64,000 nt of DNA from Enterovibrio norvegicus_B. Lineage in GTDB: Bacteria; Pseudomonadota; Gammaproteobacteria; Enterobacterales; Vibrionaceae. Within the stretch, counting starts at the first letter, position 1. The number at the start of each line of letters is the position of its first letter. Shown here one piece after another: positions 33,587 through 41,322 of the stretch. The stretch is from the NCBI RefSeq assembly GCF_002876705.1, contig NZ_MDAG01000020.1:1-64000 (forward strand), given 5' to 3'. Below the pieces are notes generated by a model. That model worked only from the letters and a program-made list of their open reading frames with translations. It made no database searches and was not told where the DNA came from. A program made the translations under genes and the position numbers.

Positions 33587-35033
33587 CCAGTTACTCATTC
33601 CGATGGTCTTGTATTTGGTGGCCGTGTTCGCATTGGCGATTTATTCACGCAGGGAAGGTAAAAAGAGCCAAGGCTTTCTTAACGAATACCTGCTCGGTAA
33701 CCGCAGCATGGGCGGTTTTGTACTCGCGATGACCTTAGCCGCCACTTACGCGAGTGCCAGCTCGTTCATTGGCGGCCCAGGAGCCGCGTACAAAATGGGG
33801 TTAGGCTGGGTGTTGCTGGCGATGATCCAATTGCCTGCCGCTTGGCTTACCTTGGGCGTGCTCGGTAAAAAATTCGCCATTGAATCTCGTCGTCACAACG
33901 CACTGACCCTCAATGACATGCTCTACGCGCGATATAAGAACCGTGCCGTGGTCATTTTTGCTTCCCTCGCGCTGCTACTGGCTTTTTTCGGCACCATGGT
34001 GGTTCAATTCGTCGGCGGCGCACGTTTACTGCAAACCGTCACAGGGCTTTCCTACATGCATGGATTGATGCTGTTTGCTCTGACCGTCGGTGTGTACACC
34101 ACCATTGGTGGATTCCGCGCAGTGGTCATGACCGATACCGTGCAAGGCATCATGATGATCATTGGCACCATTGCGCTCTTGGTCGGCATCGTGCATGCAG
34201 GCGGAAGCATTGGCGAAATGATGACAGAACTTCACGCCATTGACCCTGCACTGATTACGCCATACGGCCCCGATGAATTCCTCTCTCAGCCTTTTATGCT
34301 CAGTTTCTGGGTATTGGTGTGCTTTGGCGTTATCGGGCTGCCTCACGCGGCCGTACGTTGCATGTCGTACAAATCGAGTGGCTCACTGCACAAAGGCATG
34401 GTGATCAGCACGGCGATGGTGGCGTTTTTAATGCTCGGTATGCACCTCGCTGGTGCGCTAGGTAGAGCAGTCGTGCCTGATGTGGCAAATCCTGACCAAA
34501 TCATGCCCACCTTGATGATGACAGTACTTCCTCCTGTGGTTGCAGGGGTGTTCCTGGCGGGTCCCATGGCAGCGATCATGTCCACTATCGATTCACAATT
34601 GATTCAGGCATCGGCGACCTTACTGAAAGACTTGTACCTCAACTACATCAATCCGAGCGCCGAGCGCCAGCCTGAAATAGAGCGTAAACTGCCAACCCTG
34701 TCTTTGTGGGTCACTGGCATTTTCTCGCTCTTGGTCTTCGTCGCGGCCACCAATCCCCCAGATATGATCATATGGCTCAACCTGCTCGCCTTTGGTGGTA
34801 TGCAGGCAGTGTTCTTATGGCCACTGATTCTAGGACTGTATTGGAAAGGGGCGACATCGGGGGGCGCTATGGCATCGATGGTAACGGGCCTTGGAAGTTA
34901 TGCGGCACTCTCAACGTTTAAACCAGATATGGCTGGCGTACATGCCATCGTGCCTTCGCTGCTCATCAGCCTTATCGCGTTTGTGGCCGTAAGCCTGATT
35001 CAAGCGAAGAAGCCACTCGTCGCCGCGGCATAG
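33579..35033 (+). CDS. panF: Sodium/pantothenate symporter
   Basis: Imports pantothenate with Na+ for coenzyme A synthesis. It has 484 residues, SSS family, about 13 membrane segments. The N-terminal FLNEYLLGNRSMGGFVLAMT and ASASSFIGGPGAAYKMGLGW are typical of PanF. It starts inside the last codons of yhdT and ends before a strong terminator. It is a second SSS transporter in the window, distinct from the acetate-type one at 17 kb; the yhdT-panF-prmA order supports PanF. Confidence 0.96.
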   Translation: MNSQLLIPMVLYLVAVFALAIYSRREGKKSQGFLNEYLLGNRSMGGFVLAMTLAATYASASSFIGGPGAAYKMGLGWVLLAMIQLPAAWLTLGVLGKKFAIESRRHNALTLNDMLYARYKNRAVVIFASLALLLAFFGTMVVQFVGGARLLQTVTGLSYMHGLMLFALTVGVYTTIGGFRAVVMTDTVQGIMMIIGTIALLVGIVHAGGSIGEMMTELHAIDPALITPYGPDEFLSQPFMLSFWVLVCFGVIGLPHAAVRCMSYKSSGSLHKGMVISTAMVAFLMLGMHLAGALGRAVVPDVANPDQIMPTLMMTVLPPVVAGVFLAGPMAAIMSTIDSQLIQASATLLKDLYLNYINPSAERQPEIERKLPTLSLWVTGIFSLLVFVAATNPPDMIIWLNLLAFGGMQAVFLWPLILGLYWKGATSGGAMASMVTGLGSYAALSTFKPDMAGVHAIVPSLLISLIAFVAVSLIQAKKPLVAAA

Positions 35034-35091
35034 CGACTCTTATCGCCCAACACACCTTAATGCATGCAAAGGCATAAGGGTAAAAACAGAC

Positions 35092-35119
35092 AACGGGTAG
35101 CCTTGCTACCCGTTTTTTT
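35092..35119 (+). terminator. panF terminator
   Basis: AACGGGTAG (35092-35100), loop CCTTG, CTACCCGTT (35106-35114), then seven T. Confidence 0.92.
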
Positions 35120-35223
35120 ATGCTTTTCTTATCCATGACGAATATCTTGCCTATCCCGAGTGACTACTTTTTATGCTAGACTCCGCCCCCTAAAAATGTA
35201 GCTAAACGATAAGCGAAGAAACC

Positions 35224-36108
35224 ATGCCTTGGATTCAAATCAAACTGAATGCAACCATCGAGAACGCAGAAACTATCGGTGACATGCTGATGGAAGAAGC
35301 GGGCGCGTTGTCTGTCACTTTCCTCGACGCGAAAGACACGCCTGTTTTTGAACCTCTCCCAGGTGAAACGCGCCTGTGGGGTGAAACCGATATTCTGGCG
35401 CTTTACGATGCAGAAACGGATATGGACGCAGTACTGGCGATCCTAAAAGCAAGCCCACTTCTTGCTGACGACTTTGCCTATAAGGTAGAGCAGCTAGAAG
35501 ATAAAGATTGGGAACGTGCTTGGATGGACAATTTCAAGCCAATGCAATTTGGTCAGCGTCTTTGGGTTTGCCCAAGCTGGTGTGATGCCCCTGATCCTAA
35601 TGCGGTGAACATCATGCTCGATCCGGGCCTTGCGTTTGGTACGGGTACACACCCAACCACCGCACTTTGCTTAGAGTGGCTAGATGGCCAAGAACTCACA
35701 GGCAAAACTGTGATCGACTTCGGTTGTGGTTCAGGCATTTTGTCATTGGCTGCCCTTCTTCTGGGTGCAGAGAAAGTGATCGGTATCGATATCGACCCAC
35801 AAGCACTGCAAGCATCAAAAGACAATGCAGAGCGCAATGGCGTCGCTGACCGTCTTGAGTTGTACCTTCCACAAGATCAGCCAGACAATCTAAAAGCAGA
35901 ATTCGTGGTAGCAAACATCCTTGCGGGTCCGTTACGCGAGCTATCGCCAGTGATCAAAAGCTTGATGATGCCGAACGGTAAACTGGCCATGTCAGGCGTT
36001 TTAGATACGCAAGCAGAGTCAGTAGCCGACTGTTATCGCGATGAATTGACCATTGACGACATCATTGTGAAAGAAGAATGGTGCCGTATTACGGGTCAAA
36101 AGGCCTAA
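35224..36108 (+). CDS. prmA: Ribosomal protein L11 methyltransferase
   Basis: SAM-dependent enzyme that trimethylates amino groups of ribosomal protein L11. It has 294 residues: an N-terminal substrate-recognition domain (1-~100) and a C-terminal methyltransferase fold with DPGLAFGTGTHPTT near 140, motif I VIDFGCGSGILSLAAL near 161-176 and the NILAGPLREL stretch near 230. The start at 35224 has GCGAAGAAACC upstream (weak). It is followed by dusB-fis as in E. coli, but with its own weak terminator before the dusB promoter. Confidence 0.97.
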   Translation: MPWIQIKLNATIENAETIGDMLMEEAGALSVTFLDAKDTPVFEPLPGETRLWGETDILALYDAETDMDAVLAILKASPLLADDFAYKVEQLEDKDWERAWMDNFKPMQFGQRLWVCPSWCDAPDPNAVNIMLDPGLAFGTGTHPTTALCLEWLDGQELTGKTVIDFGCGSGILSLAALLLGAEKVIGIDIDPQALQASKDNAERNGVADRLELYLPQDQPDNLKAEFVVANILAGPLRELSPVIKSLMMPNGKLAMSGVLDTQAESVADCYRDELTIDDIIVKEEWCRITGQKA

Positions 36109-36132
36109 CTCGGTGATAACTGAGCAATTTTT
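36109..36132 (+). terminator. Possible prmA terminator
   Basis: CTCGGT (36109-36114), GATA, ACTGAG (36119-36124), then CAATTTTT. The stem is only six pairs, one of them a wobble. Confidence 0.4.
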
Positions 36133-36195
36133 GTACTAAAAAATTGAATTACATGGCTTTTTATAAAATCAAGATAAAACGCTCAAATATTGGCC

Positions 36196-36232
36196 TTTTC
36201 AGACTGGGAAAAAATGCGTAAAATGCGCGCCC
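36196..36232 (+). promoter_or_regulatory. dusB-fis promoter with GC-rich discriminator
   Basis: TTTTCA (36196-36201), a 17-base spacer, TAAAAT (36219-36224), then GCGCGCCC. A GC-rich discriminator next to the -10 is typical of stringently controlled promoters, and the E. coli dusB-fis promoter is one. Transcription from here would leave only a short leader before dusB at 36256. Confidence 0.6.
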
Positions 36233-36255
36233 TTGCTGACATAGAAGGTAATCCC

Positions 36256-37221
36256 TTGCAGATCGGACCATACAAACTGGAAAACACCCTTATCGTGGCG
36301 CCTATGGCTGGCGTAACTGATAGGCCATTTCGCGAGCTCTGCCTTAGCCACGGCGCAGGTATGGCGGTGAGTGAAATGATGTCTTCCAATCCAGCGATGT
36401 GGCACACAGCCAAATCGATGAACCGGATGGTTCATCTCGATGAGAAAGGGATTCGTTCTGTTCAGATTGCTGGTGCAGAACCTACATTGATGGCGGATGC
36501 CGCGCGTTACTGTGTTGAGAATGGCGCTCAGATCGTCGATATCAACATGGGTTGCCCGGCAAAAAAGGTCAATAAGAAACTGGCTGGTTCAGCATTGCTG
36601 ACCCGACCTGACATCATTGAGCAAATCCTGAAAGCAGTTGTTGCAGCGGTTGATGTTCCCGTCACCCTGAAAACACGGACAGGATGGGATCCGGAGAACA
36701 AAAATTGCCTCCAGATTGCCAAACTGGCAGAAGACTGCGGCATCCAAGCGTTGGCCCTACACGGTCGTACACGCGCTTGTATGTATAAGGGGGAAGCTGA
36801 GTACGACAGCATTCGTGCCGTTAAAGAGGCTATTTCTATTCCCGTTATCGCCAACGGAGATATTGATACCCCTCAGAAAGCGAAACACGTGCTGGAATAC
36901 ACAGGTGCAGATGCCTTGATGATCGGTCGCCCTGCACAAGGGCGTCCATGGATTTTCCGAGAAATCCAACACTACCTCGACACTGGCGAAGAACTTGCTG
37001 CTCCGCCAATGGAAGAAGTAAAAGCAATTTTGTTAGGTCATGTTCAAGAGCTGCACCAGTTTTATGGTGAACTCAAAGGACTGCGTATCGCACGTAAACA
37101 CGTGGGATGGTACCTGAAAGAACATGACGTAATTGGCGATTTTCGCCGGACTTTCAACGCAATCGAAGACGCCAACCAGCAGATCGATGCGCTGCAAGAT
37201 TATTTCGTAAACGTTGCATAA
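36256..37221 (+). CDS. dusB: tRNA-dihydrouridine synthase B
   Basis: FMN enzyme that reduces a uridine (position 17 in E. coli) in the tRNA D loop. The start is taken as TTG 36256 (LQIGPYKLENTLIVAPMAGVT). It has GAAGG six to eight bases upstream and gives 321 residues, the same as E. coli DusB. The open frame continues upstream to 36190, but that part contains the promoter -10. Motifs: APMAGVTDRPFRELC, NMGCPAKKVNKKLAGSALL with the catalytic Cys near 98, GRTRACMYKG, and IGRPAQGRPWIF. fis follows 23 bases later in the conserved dusB-fis operon. Confidence 0.95.
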   Translation: MQIGPYKLENTLIVAPMAGVTDRPFRELCLSHGAGMAVSEMMSSNPAMWHTAKSMNRMVHLDEKGIRSVQIAGAEPTLMADAARYCVENGAQIVDINMGCPAKKVNKKLAGSALLTRPDIIEQILKAVVAAVDVPVTLKTRTGWDPENKNCLQIAKLAEDCGIQALALHGRTRACMYKGEAEYDSIRAVKEAISIPVIANGDIDTPQKAKHVLEYTGADALMIGRPAQGRPWIFREIQHYLDTGEELAAPPMEEVKAILLGHVQELHQFYGELKGLRIARKHVGWYLKEHDVIGDFRRTFNAIEDANQQIDALQDYFVNVA

Positions 37222-37244
37222 AATACGAGAAGAGCTGACAGAGT

Positions 37245-37541
37245 ATGTTCGAACAAAACCTGACTTCAGAAGCATTGACAGTGACTACTGTGACTTCGCA
37301 AGATCAAATCACCCAGAAGCCACTGCGTGACTCAGTAAAAGCCTCCCTGAAAAACTACCTAGCGCAGTTGAATGGACAGGAAGTCAATGACCTGTACGAG
37401 CTGGTACTGGCAGAAGTTGAGCAGCCACTGCTAGACACCATCATGCAGTACACGCGCGGTAACCAAACTCGCGCAGCAACCATGATGGGTATCAACCGTG
37501 GTACTCTGCGTAAGAAACTGAAAAAATACGGCATGAACTAA
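37245..37541 (+). CDS. fis: DNA-binding protein Fis
   Basis: Nucleoid protein and growth-phase regulator that bends DNA, activates rrn promoters and stimulates recombination. The 98 residues match E. coli. The N-terminal beta-hairpin arm (about 10-27) is followed by four helices; the helix-turn-helix near 74-95 is RGNQTRAATMMGINRGTLRKKLKKYGMN in essence identical to the enterobacterial form. It is second in the operon with dusB. A probable target, the rrn P1 promoter, is at the left edge of this same window. Confidence 0.99.
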   Translation: MFEQNLTSEALTVTTVTSQDQITQKPLRDSVKASLKNYLAQLNGQEVNDLYELVLAEVEQPLLDTIMQYTRGNQTRAATMMGINRGTLRKKLKKYGMN

Positions 37542-37568
37542 GTTCGGCCATATAAACAGTTTTAAAAC

Positions 37569-37602
37569 AAAGGCCAAGCTTCTGAAGTTTGGCCTTTGTT
37601 GT
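37569..37602 (+). terminator. dusB-fis terminator
   Basis: AAAGGCCAA (37569-37577) pairs with TTGGCCTTT (37589-37597). The inner GCTTC/GAAGT bases extend the stem. A T-rich stretch follows. Confidence 0.8.
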
Positions 37603-37822
37603 TTCTCCCCCTCCGAAAAGCACCACCCTCTCTTTGATTTTTCTCTTCTAATTGAACGTGATGAGCAACGCTGAATCCTGCATTTTGATATGTGGAGAGA
37701 CAAAGATGAGGCACGCCGATAAGCTTGAAGAAATCTATTTGAGGGGCATTTAAGCGACCACGTTTACAGGCAGCACAATACCAACCTGTCCAAAAAACAC
37801 AGAAACACCGCCTGTCGAACAC
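37603..37822. other. fis-ppnP convergent spacer
   Basis: About 220 bases between two terminators. No gene, promoter pair or repeat is convincing. An 86-codon minus-strand frame here has no family resemblance. Confidence 0.5.
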
Positions 37823-37851
37823 AAAAAAAGCGCCTGCAAGGGCGCTTTTTT
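37823..37851. terminator. ppnP terminator (bidirectional form)
   Basis: AAAGCGCC (37827-37834), loop TGCAAG, GGCGCTTT (37841-37848), with A and T tracts on either side. It lies 28 bases past the ppnP stop. Confidence 0.85.
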
Positions 37852-37878
37852 CATCGTCACTGCCTAAGCATTTTCTGC

Positions 37879-38157
37879 TTACAGGTACTCACACAAGTAT
37901 GCAGTGGTTTGCTCTACTTTCACTTGGAAAGAAGATTCACCAGGGACTTCAAAGTCATCACCCGCGCCGAAGGTTTCCCATTCGATGTGACCCGGAAGCT
38001 TAACGGTAAGCTCGCCTTTAACCACTTTCATGCGCTCTGGTGCTGCAGTACCAAACGTGTACTCACCCGCTTCCATTACGCCTACGCTCAATGGACCTTT
38101 GTTTTCAAAGCTGATGGACTTCACGCCACCATCAAAATATTCGTTAACCTTTAACAT
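37879..38157 (-). CDS. ppnP: Pyrimidine/purine nucleoside phosphorylase PpnP
   Basis: Small cupin-fold enzyme (YaiE/DUF1255 family) that cleaves nucleosides with phosphate to a base and ribose 1-phosphate. It has 92 residues against 94 in E. coli. The start is ATG 38157 (MLKVNEYFDGGVKSISFE) with AAGGAC upstream; the frame stays open 75 codons further without a binding site. The cupin core includes GVMEAGEYTFGTAAPERMKVV and the C-terminal SFQVKVEQTTAYLCEYL. It stands alone and is divergent from tpx. Confidence 0.94.
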   Translation of the reverse strand: MLKVNEYFDGGVKSISFENKGPLSVGVMEAGEYTFGTAAPERMKVVKGELTVKLPGHIEWETFGAGDDFEVPGESSFQVKVEQTTAYLCEYL

Positions 38158-38414
38158 CTTTGTCCTTACTTCTCTTGTGATGTACCCACTGATGGCAAGG
38201 TGTGTTTTTTCACTGCGCGCTATTCGGGGTACGTATCCTTTCGGTTTCCTTGACGCTACCACACTCTTTTTACGTTCCCAAACACTATTTAGGTCTCGTG
38301 ACGAAGAGAACCAAATCAGAGTCTTAGGCTGTATCACGTATTTTATACACTTGGTATTCGCTGCATGTGCCAGACTTACCAATCACTCGTGTTTTCATTA
38401 ACAAGGAACCCACA

Positions 38415-38918
38415 ATGTCACAAGTTACATTTCACGGACAGCCTCTTCCACTCTCTGGTTCACTCCCTGCGACGGGCGCCCCCGCACCCGGTTTTTCACT
38501 GACTGCTGGCGATCTGTCTGATCTCACACTAGAAAGTCTGCGTGGCAACAAAGTCGTGCTCAACATTTTCCCAAGCATTGATACACCAACGTGTGCGAGT
38601 AGCGTGCGTGCATTCAATGAAAAAGCGGCCTCCACCAGCAATACCAAAGTGGTGTGCATCTCTGCCGATCTACCGTTTGCTGTGAGCCGTTTTTGCGAGC
38701 TAGAAGGTTTGAACAACGTTCAGCATGCTTCAACGTTTAGAAGCCCTGCATTTCTAAAGGACTACGGCCTTTTGATTGCTGAAGGACCGCTACGTGACTT
38801 AGCCGCGCGCGCTGTCGTGGTGCTGAATGAAGGTGGTGTAGTTACGCATGTTGAGCTGGTCGGCGAGCTGGGTGATGAGCCAAACTATGACGCTGCACTC
38901 GCGGCGCTGTCAGCGTAA
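38415..38918 (+). CDS. tpx: Thiol peroxidase Tpx
   Basis: Peroxiredoxin that reduces lipid and hydrogen peroxides using thioredoxin. It has 167 residues. The peroxidatic Cys lies near residue 60 in PSIDTPTCASSVR and the resolving Cys near 94 in AVSRFCELEG, the atypical 2-Cys Tpx pattern. The start is ATG 38415 with AAGGAA upstream rather than the earlier in-frame ATG. It is a single-gene unit with its own terminator. Confidence 0.96.
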   Translation: MSQVTFHGQPLPLSGSLPATGAPAPGFSLTAGDLSDLTLESLRGNKVVLNIFPSIDTPTCASSVRAFNEKAASTSNTKVVCISADLPFAVSRFCELEGLNNVQHASTFRSPAFLKDYGLLIAEGPLRDLAARAVVVLNEGGVVTHVELVGELGDEPNYDAALAALSA

Positions 38919-38941
38919 TTTTGCTTTAACGTATTCAACAC

Positions 38942-38970
38942 AAAAGCGAGCTTATTGAGCTCGCTTTTTT
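38942..38970 (+). terminator. tpx terminator
   Basis: AAAGCGAGCT (38943-38952), loop TATTG, AGCTCGCTTT (38958-38967), then T to 38970. Confidence 0.9.
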
Positions 38971-39013
38971 AATGCCATCTCAAACAACCTCAAGGTGTTA
39001 CAAGAGAAAGCCG

Positions 39014-39424
39014 TTAATCATCCGCTAACGCTTCAAGTATCGAGCAATGACTCGCATCATCATCCACGTGACCACAACAAGCATCGTTGAGCTTTTTCAA
39101 TGCCATGCGAATTTGCGTAAGCTCTGCAATTTTTTGGTCGATTTCGTTCAATTTTTTCTGCGTGATGCCTTTGACTTCCGCACAGCTGTGTTGGCTCGCT
39201 TCAAGACGAATATCCAACAATTCTTGAATCTCTTCGAGGGTGAGGCCAATGCGTTTTGCTTTTAATATAAAATGGATACGCGATATGGCATCTTCATCAT
39301 AAAGACGGTAGCCGCTGTCACTGCGCGAAGCGGGTTGGAGTAGTCCCACTTTCTCATAAAAACGCAACGTATCCCCTGACACACCCGCCCGTTTAGCAAG
39401 CTGCCCAATCTGCAACATCGTCAT
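39014..39424 (-). CDS. zntR: MerR family regulator, ZntR-like
   Basis: DNA-distorting activator of the MerR family, 136 residues. The N-terminal winged helix (MLQIGQLAKRAGVSGDTLRFYEKVGLL) is followed by a dimerisation coiled coil and a metal-binding end. Three cysteine sites fit ZntR: HSCAEVKG near 79, DACCGH near 114, and SHCSILEAL near 128. ZntR of E. coli senses Zn(II) and activates the exporter zntA. The target gene is not in the window. The start at 39424 has GGAAG about ten bases upstream. It is divergent from purH. Zinc specificity is inferred from the Cys pattern. Confidence 0.88.
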   Translation of the reverse strand: MTMLQIGQLAKRAGVSGDTLRFYEKVGLLQPASRSDSGYRLYDEDAISRIHFILKAKRIGLTLEEIQELLDIRLEASQHSCAEVKGITQKKLNEIDQKIAELTQIRMALKKLNDACCGHVDDDASHCSILEALADD

Positions 39425-39460
39425 GAATCATTTCTTCCGTATTCTGTGACAAAACCATAA

Positions 39461-39495
39461 AAGCAATCGATTGCGTCACTAAATTAGGTTAGAAT
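39461..39495 (+). promoter_or_regulatory. PurR-type operator overlapping the purHD promoter
   Basis: AAGCAATCGATTGCGT (39461-39476) is a near-palindrome matching the PurR box pattern (consensus ACGCAAACGTTTGCGT). A -10 like TAGAAT lies at 39490-39495, and TCGATT at 39467-39472 would be the -35. The operator would block it. Confidence 0.65.
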
Positions 39496-39513
39496 GTGCG
39501 CCATTCCAACATG

Positions 39514-39571
39514 AGACACCGCGGTGTCTGGGTCTTTGGCAAAATGGTCGCGTATTGACCATTTTGCCAAA
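39514..39571 (+). promoter_or_regulatory. Two hairpins in the purH 5' leader
   Basis: AGACACCGCGGTGTCT (39514-39529) is a perfect palindrome. It is followed at once by a 15-bp perfect stem, TTTGGCAAAATGGTC (39535-39549) with GACCATTTTGCCAAA (39557-39571), loop GCGTATT. No T tract follows, so it is not an ordinary terminator. The purH start is 33 bases on. Confidence 0.75.
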
Positions 39572-39604
39572 TATCCTATCCCCACAGTTAAAGAGATGGT
39601 AGCA

Positions 39605-41197
39605 ATGGAAAACGCTCGTCCTATTCGTCGCGCATTGATTAGCGTATCTGACAAAACTGGCATTGTTGAATTTGCCAAGGCCCTCGCGGAAAAAGGTGTA
39701 GATATTCTCTCCACCGGCGGTACTGCTCGCCTATTGGCAGAACAAGGTCTCGCGGTGACTGAAGTTTCAGATTATACCGGTTTTCCAGAGATGATGGACG
39801 GACGCGTTAAGACCCTGCATCCGAAAGTACACGGTGGCATTTTGGGTCGTCGTGACACCGATGACAACATCATGAACGAACACGGTATTGCACCTATCGA
39901 CATGGTGGTTGTAAACCTTTATCCGTTTGCAGAAACCGTCGCAAAAGAAGGTTGTACACTGGAAGATGCGGTTGAGAACATCGATATCGGTGGTCCAACA
40001 ATGGTGCGTTCTGCTGCTAAAAACCACAAAGATGTCGCCATCGTGGTTAATGCATCTGATTATGGTCGTGTGCTGACAGAACTAGAAACCAACGGCGGCT
40101 CTCTGACACTGAAAACGCGCTTTGATTTAGCCATTTCTGCTTTCGAGCACACAGCAGCGTACGACGGTATGATCGCTAACTACTTCGGTACCATGGTGCC
40201 ATCGTACGGCGATAACAAGGAAGGCGATGAAGAATCTGTGTTCCCACGTACCTTCAACCAGCAGTTCATCAAGAAACAAGACATGCGTTATGGCGAGAAC
40301 AGCCATCAAGCTGCTGCGTTCTACACAGAAGCGACCCCAGAAGAAGCATCCGTTTCTACTGCAACTCAGCTGCAAGGTAAAGCACTGTCTTACAATAACA
40401 TCGCAGATACCGACGCAGCACTTGAGTGTGTGAAAGAGTTCGTTGAACCAGCATGCGTTATCGTTAAGCATGCCAACCCATGTGGTGTTGCGCTCGGCGA
40501 CAACTTGCTTGAAGCGTACGATCGCGCATACAAAACCGACCCTACTTCCGCATTTGGTGGCATCATCGCCTTTAACCGTGAACTGGATGCGGAAACTGCA
40601 CAAGCGATTGTTGACCGTCAGTTCGTGGAAGTCATCATTGCTCCATCTGTTTCAGCAGCGGCTTCTGACGTCGTCAGCGCGAAGAAAAACGTTCGCCTGT
40701 TGGTGTGCGGCCAATGGAGCACACAAACCACAGGCTTCGACGTAAAACGCGTTAACGGCGGCTTGTTGGTGCAAGATCGCGACCAAGGCATGGTGTCACT
40801 GGATGACTTGAAAGTGGTGTCTAAGCGTCAGCCGACTGAAGAAGAACTGCGCGACGCGCTGTTCTGCTGGAAAGTGGCGAAGTACGTGAAATCAAACGCC
40901 ATCGTCTACGCAAAAGGCAACATGACCATCGGTGTAGGTGCAGGCCAAATGAGCCGCGTTTACTCTGCGAAAATTGCGGGCATTAAAGCCGCTGATGAGA
41001 ATTTGGAAGTGGCAGGTAGCGTAATGGCTTCAGATGCTTTCTTCCCATTCCGTGATGGTATCGATGCTGCCGCTGAGGCGGGAATCACTTGTGTGATTCA
41101 ACCAGGTGGTTCTATGCGTGATGACGAAGTGGTTGCAGCCGCTGATGAGCACGGCATGGCAATGGTCTTCACGGGTATGCGTCACTTCCGTCACTAA
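39605..41197 (+). CDS. purH: Bifunctional AICAR transformylase / IMP cyclohydrolase
   Basis: Catalyses the last two steps of IMP synthesis. It has 530 residues against 529 in E. coli. The N-terminal MGS-like cyclohydrolase domain (1-~195) starts ENARPIRRALISVSDKTGIVEFA. The C-terminal transformylase domain contains KHANPCGVALG and the final GGSMRDDEVVAAADEHGMAMVFTGMRHFRH end. ATG 39605 is chosen; earlier in-frame ATGs lie in the hairpin leader. It is the first gene of purH-purD, with a PurR-like operator. Confidence 0.98.
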   Translation: MENARPIRRALISVSDKTGIVEFAKALAEKGVDILSTGGTARLLAEQGLAVTEVSDYTGFPEMMDGRVKTLHPKVHGGILGRRDTDDNIMNEHGIAPIDMVVVNLYPFAETVAKEGCTLEDAVENIDIGGPTMVRSAAKNHKDVAIVVNASDYGRVLTELETNGGSLTLKTRFDLAISAFEHTAAYDGMIANYFGTMVPSYGDNKEGDEESVFPRTFNQQFIKKQDMRYGENSHQAAAFYTEATPEEASVSTATQLQGKALSYNNIADTDAALECVKEFVEPACVIVKHANPCGVALGDNLLEAYDRAYKTDPTSAFGGIIAFNRELDAETAQAIVDRQFVEVIIAPSVSAAASDVVSAKKNVRLLVCGQWSTQTTGFDVKRVNGGLLVQDRDQGMVSLDDLKVVSKRQPTEEELRDALFCWKVAKYVKSNAIVYAKGNMTIGVGAGQMSRVYSAKIAGIKAADENLEVAGSVMASDAFFPFRDGIDAAAEAGITCVIQPGGSMRDDEVVAAADEHGMAMVFTGMRHFRH

Positions 41198-41223
41198 GAG
41201 ACAGTCACGAATAAATGACACGC

Positions 41224-41304
41224 GATGCGCAGTGCGATAAAGCTGCTGCGCATCTATCAACACTTTCGTTTTTGCCCTTTTAAGCGCGCAATCGCCTTAA
41301 AAGA
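41224..41304 (+). repeat. Hairpins in the purH-purD spacer
   Basis: GATGCGCAG (41224-41232) pairs with CTGCGCATC (41246-41254). A second pairing, CTTTTAAGCG with CGCCTTAAAAG (about 41277-41303), ends near the purD binding site. They may set differential mRNA stability or purD translation. Confidence 0.5.
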
Positions 41305-41322
41305 AAGAAGGAACGCAACAAT

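Noticed and set aside
40127..40603. 158-codon minus-strand frame inside purH
   Set aside because: Antisense shadow of a conserved enzyme.
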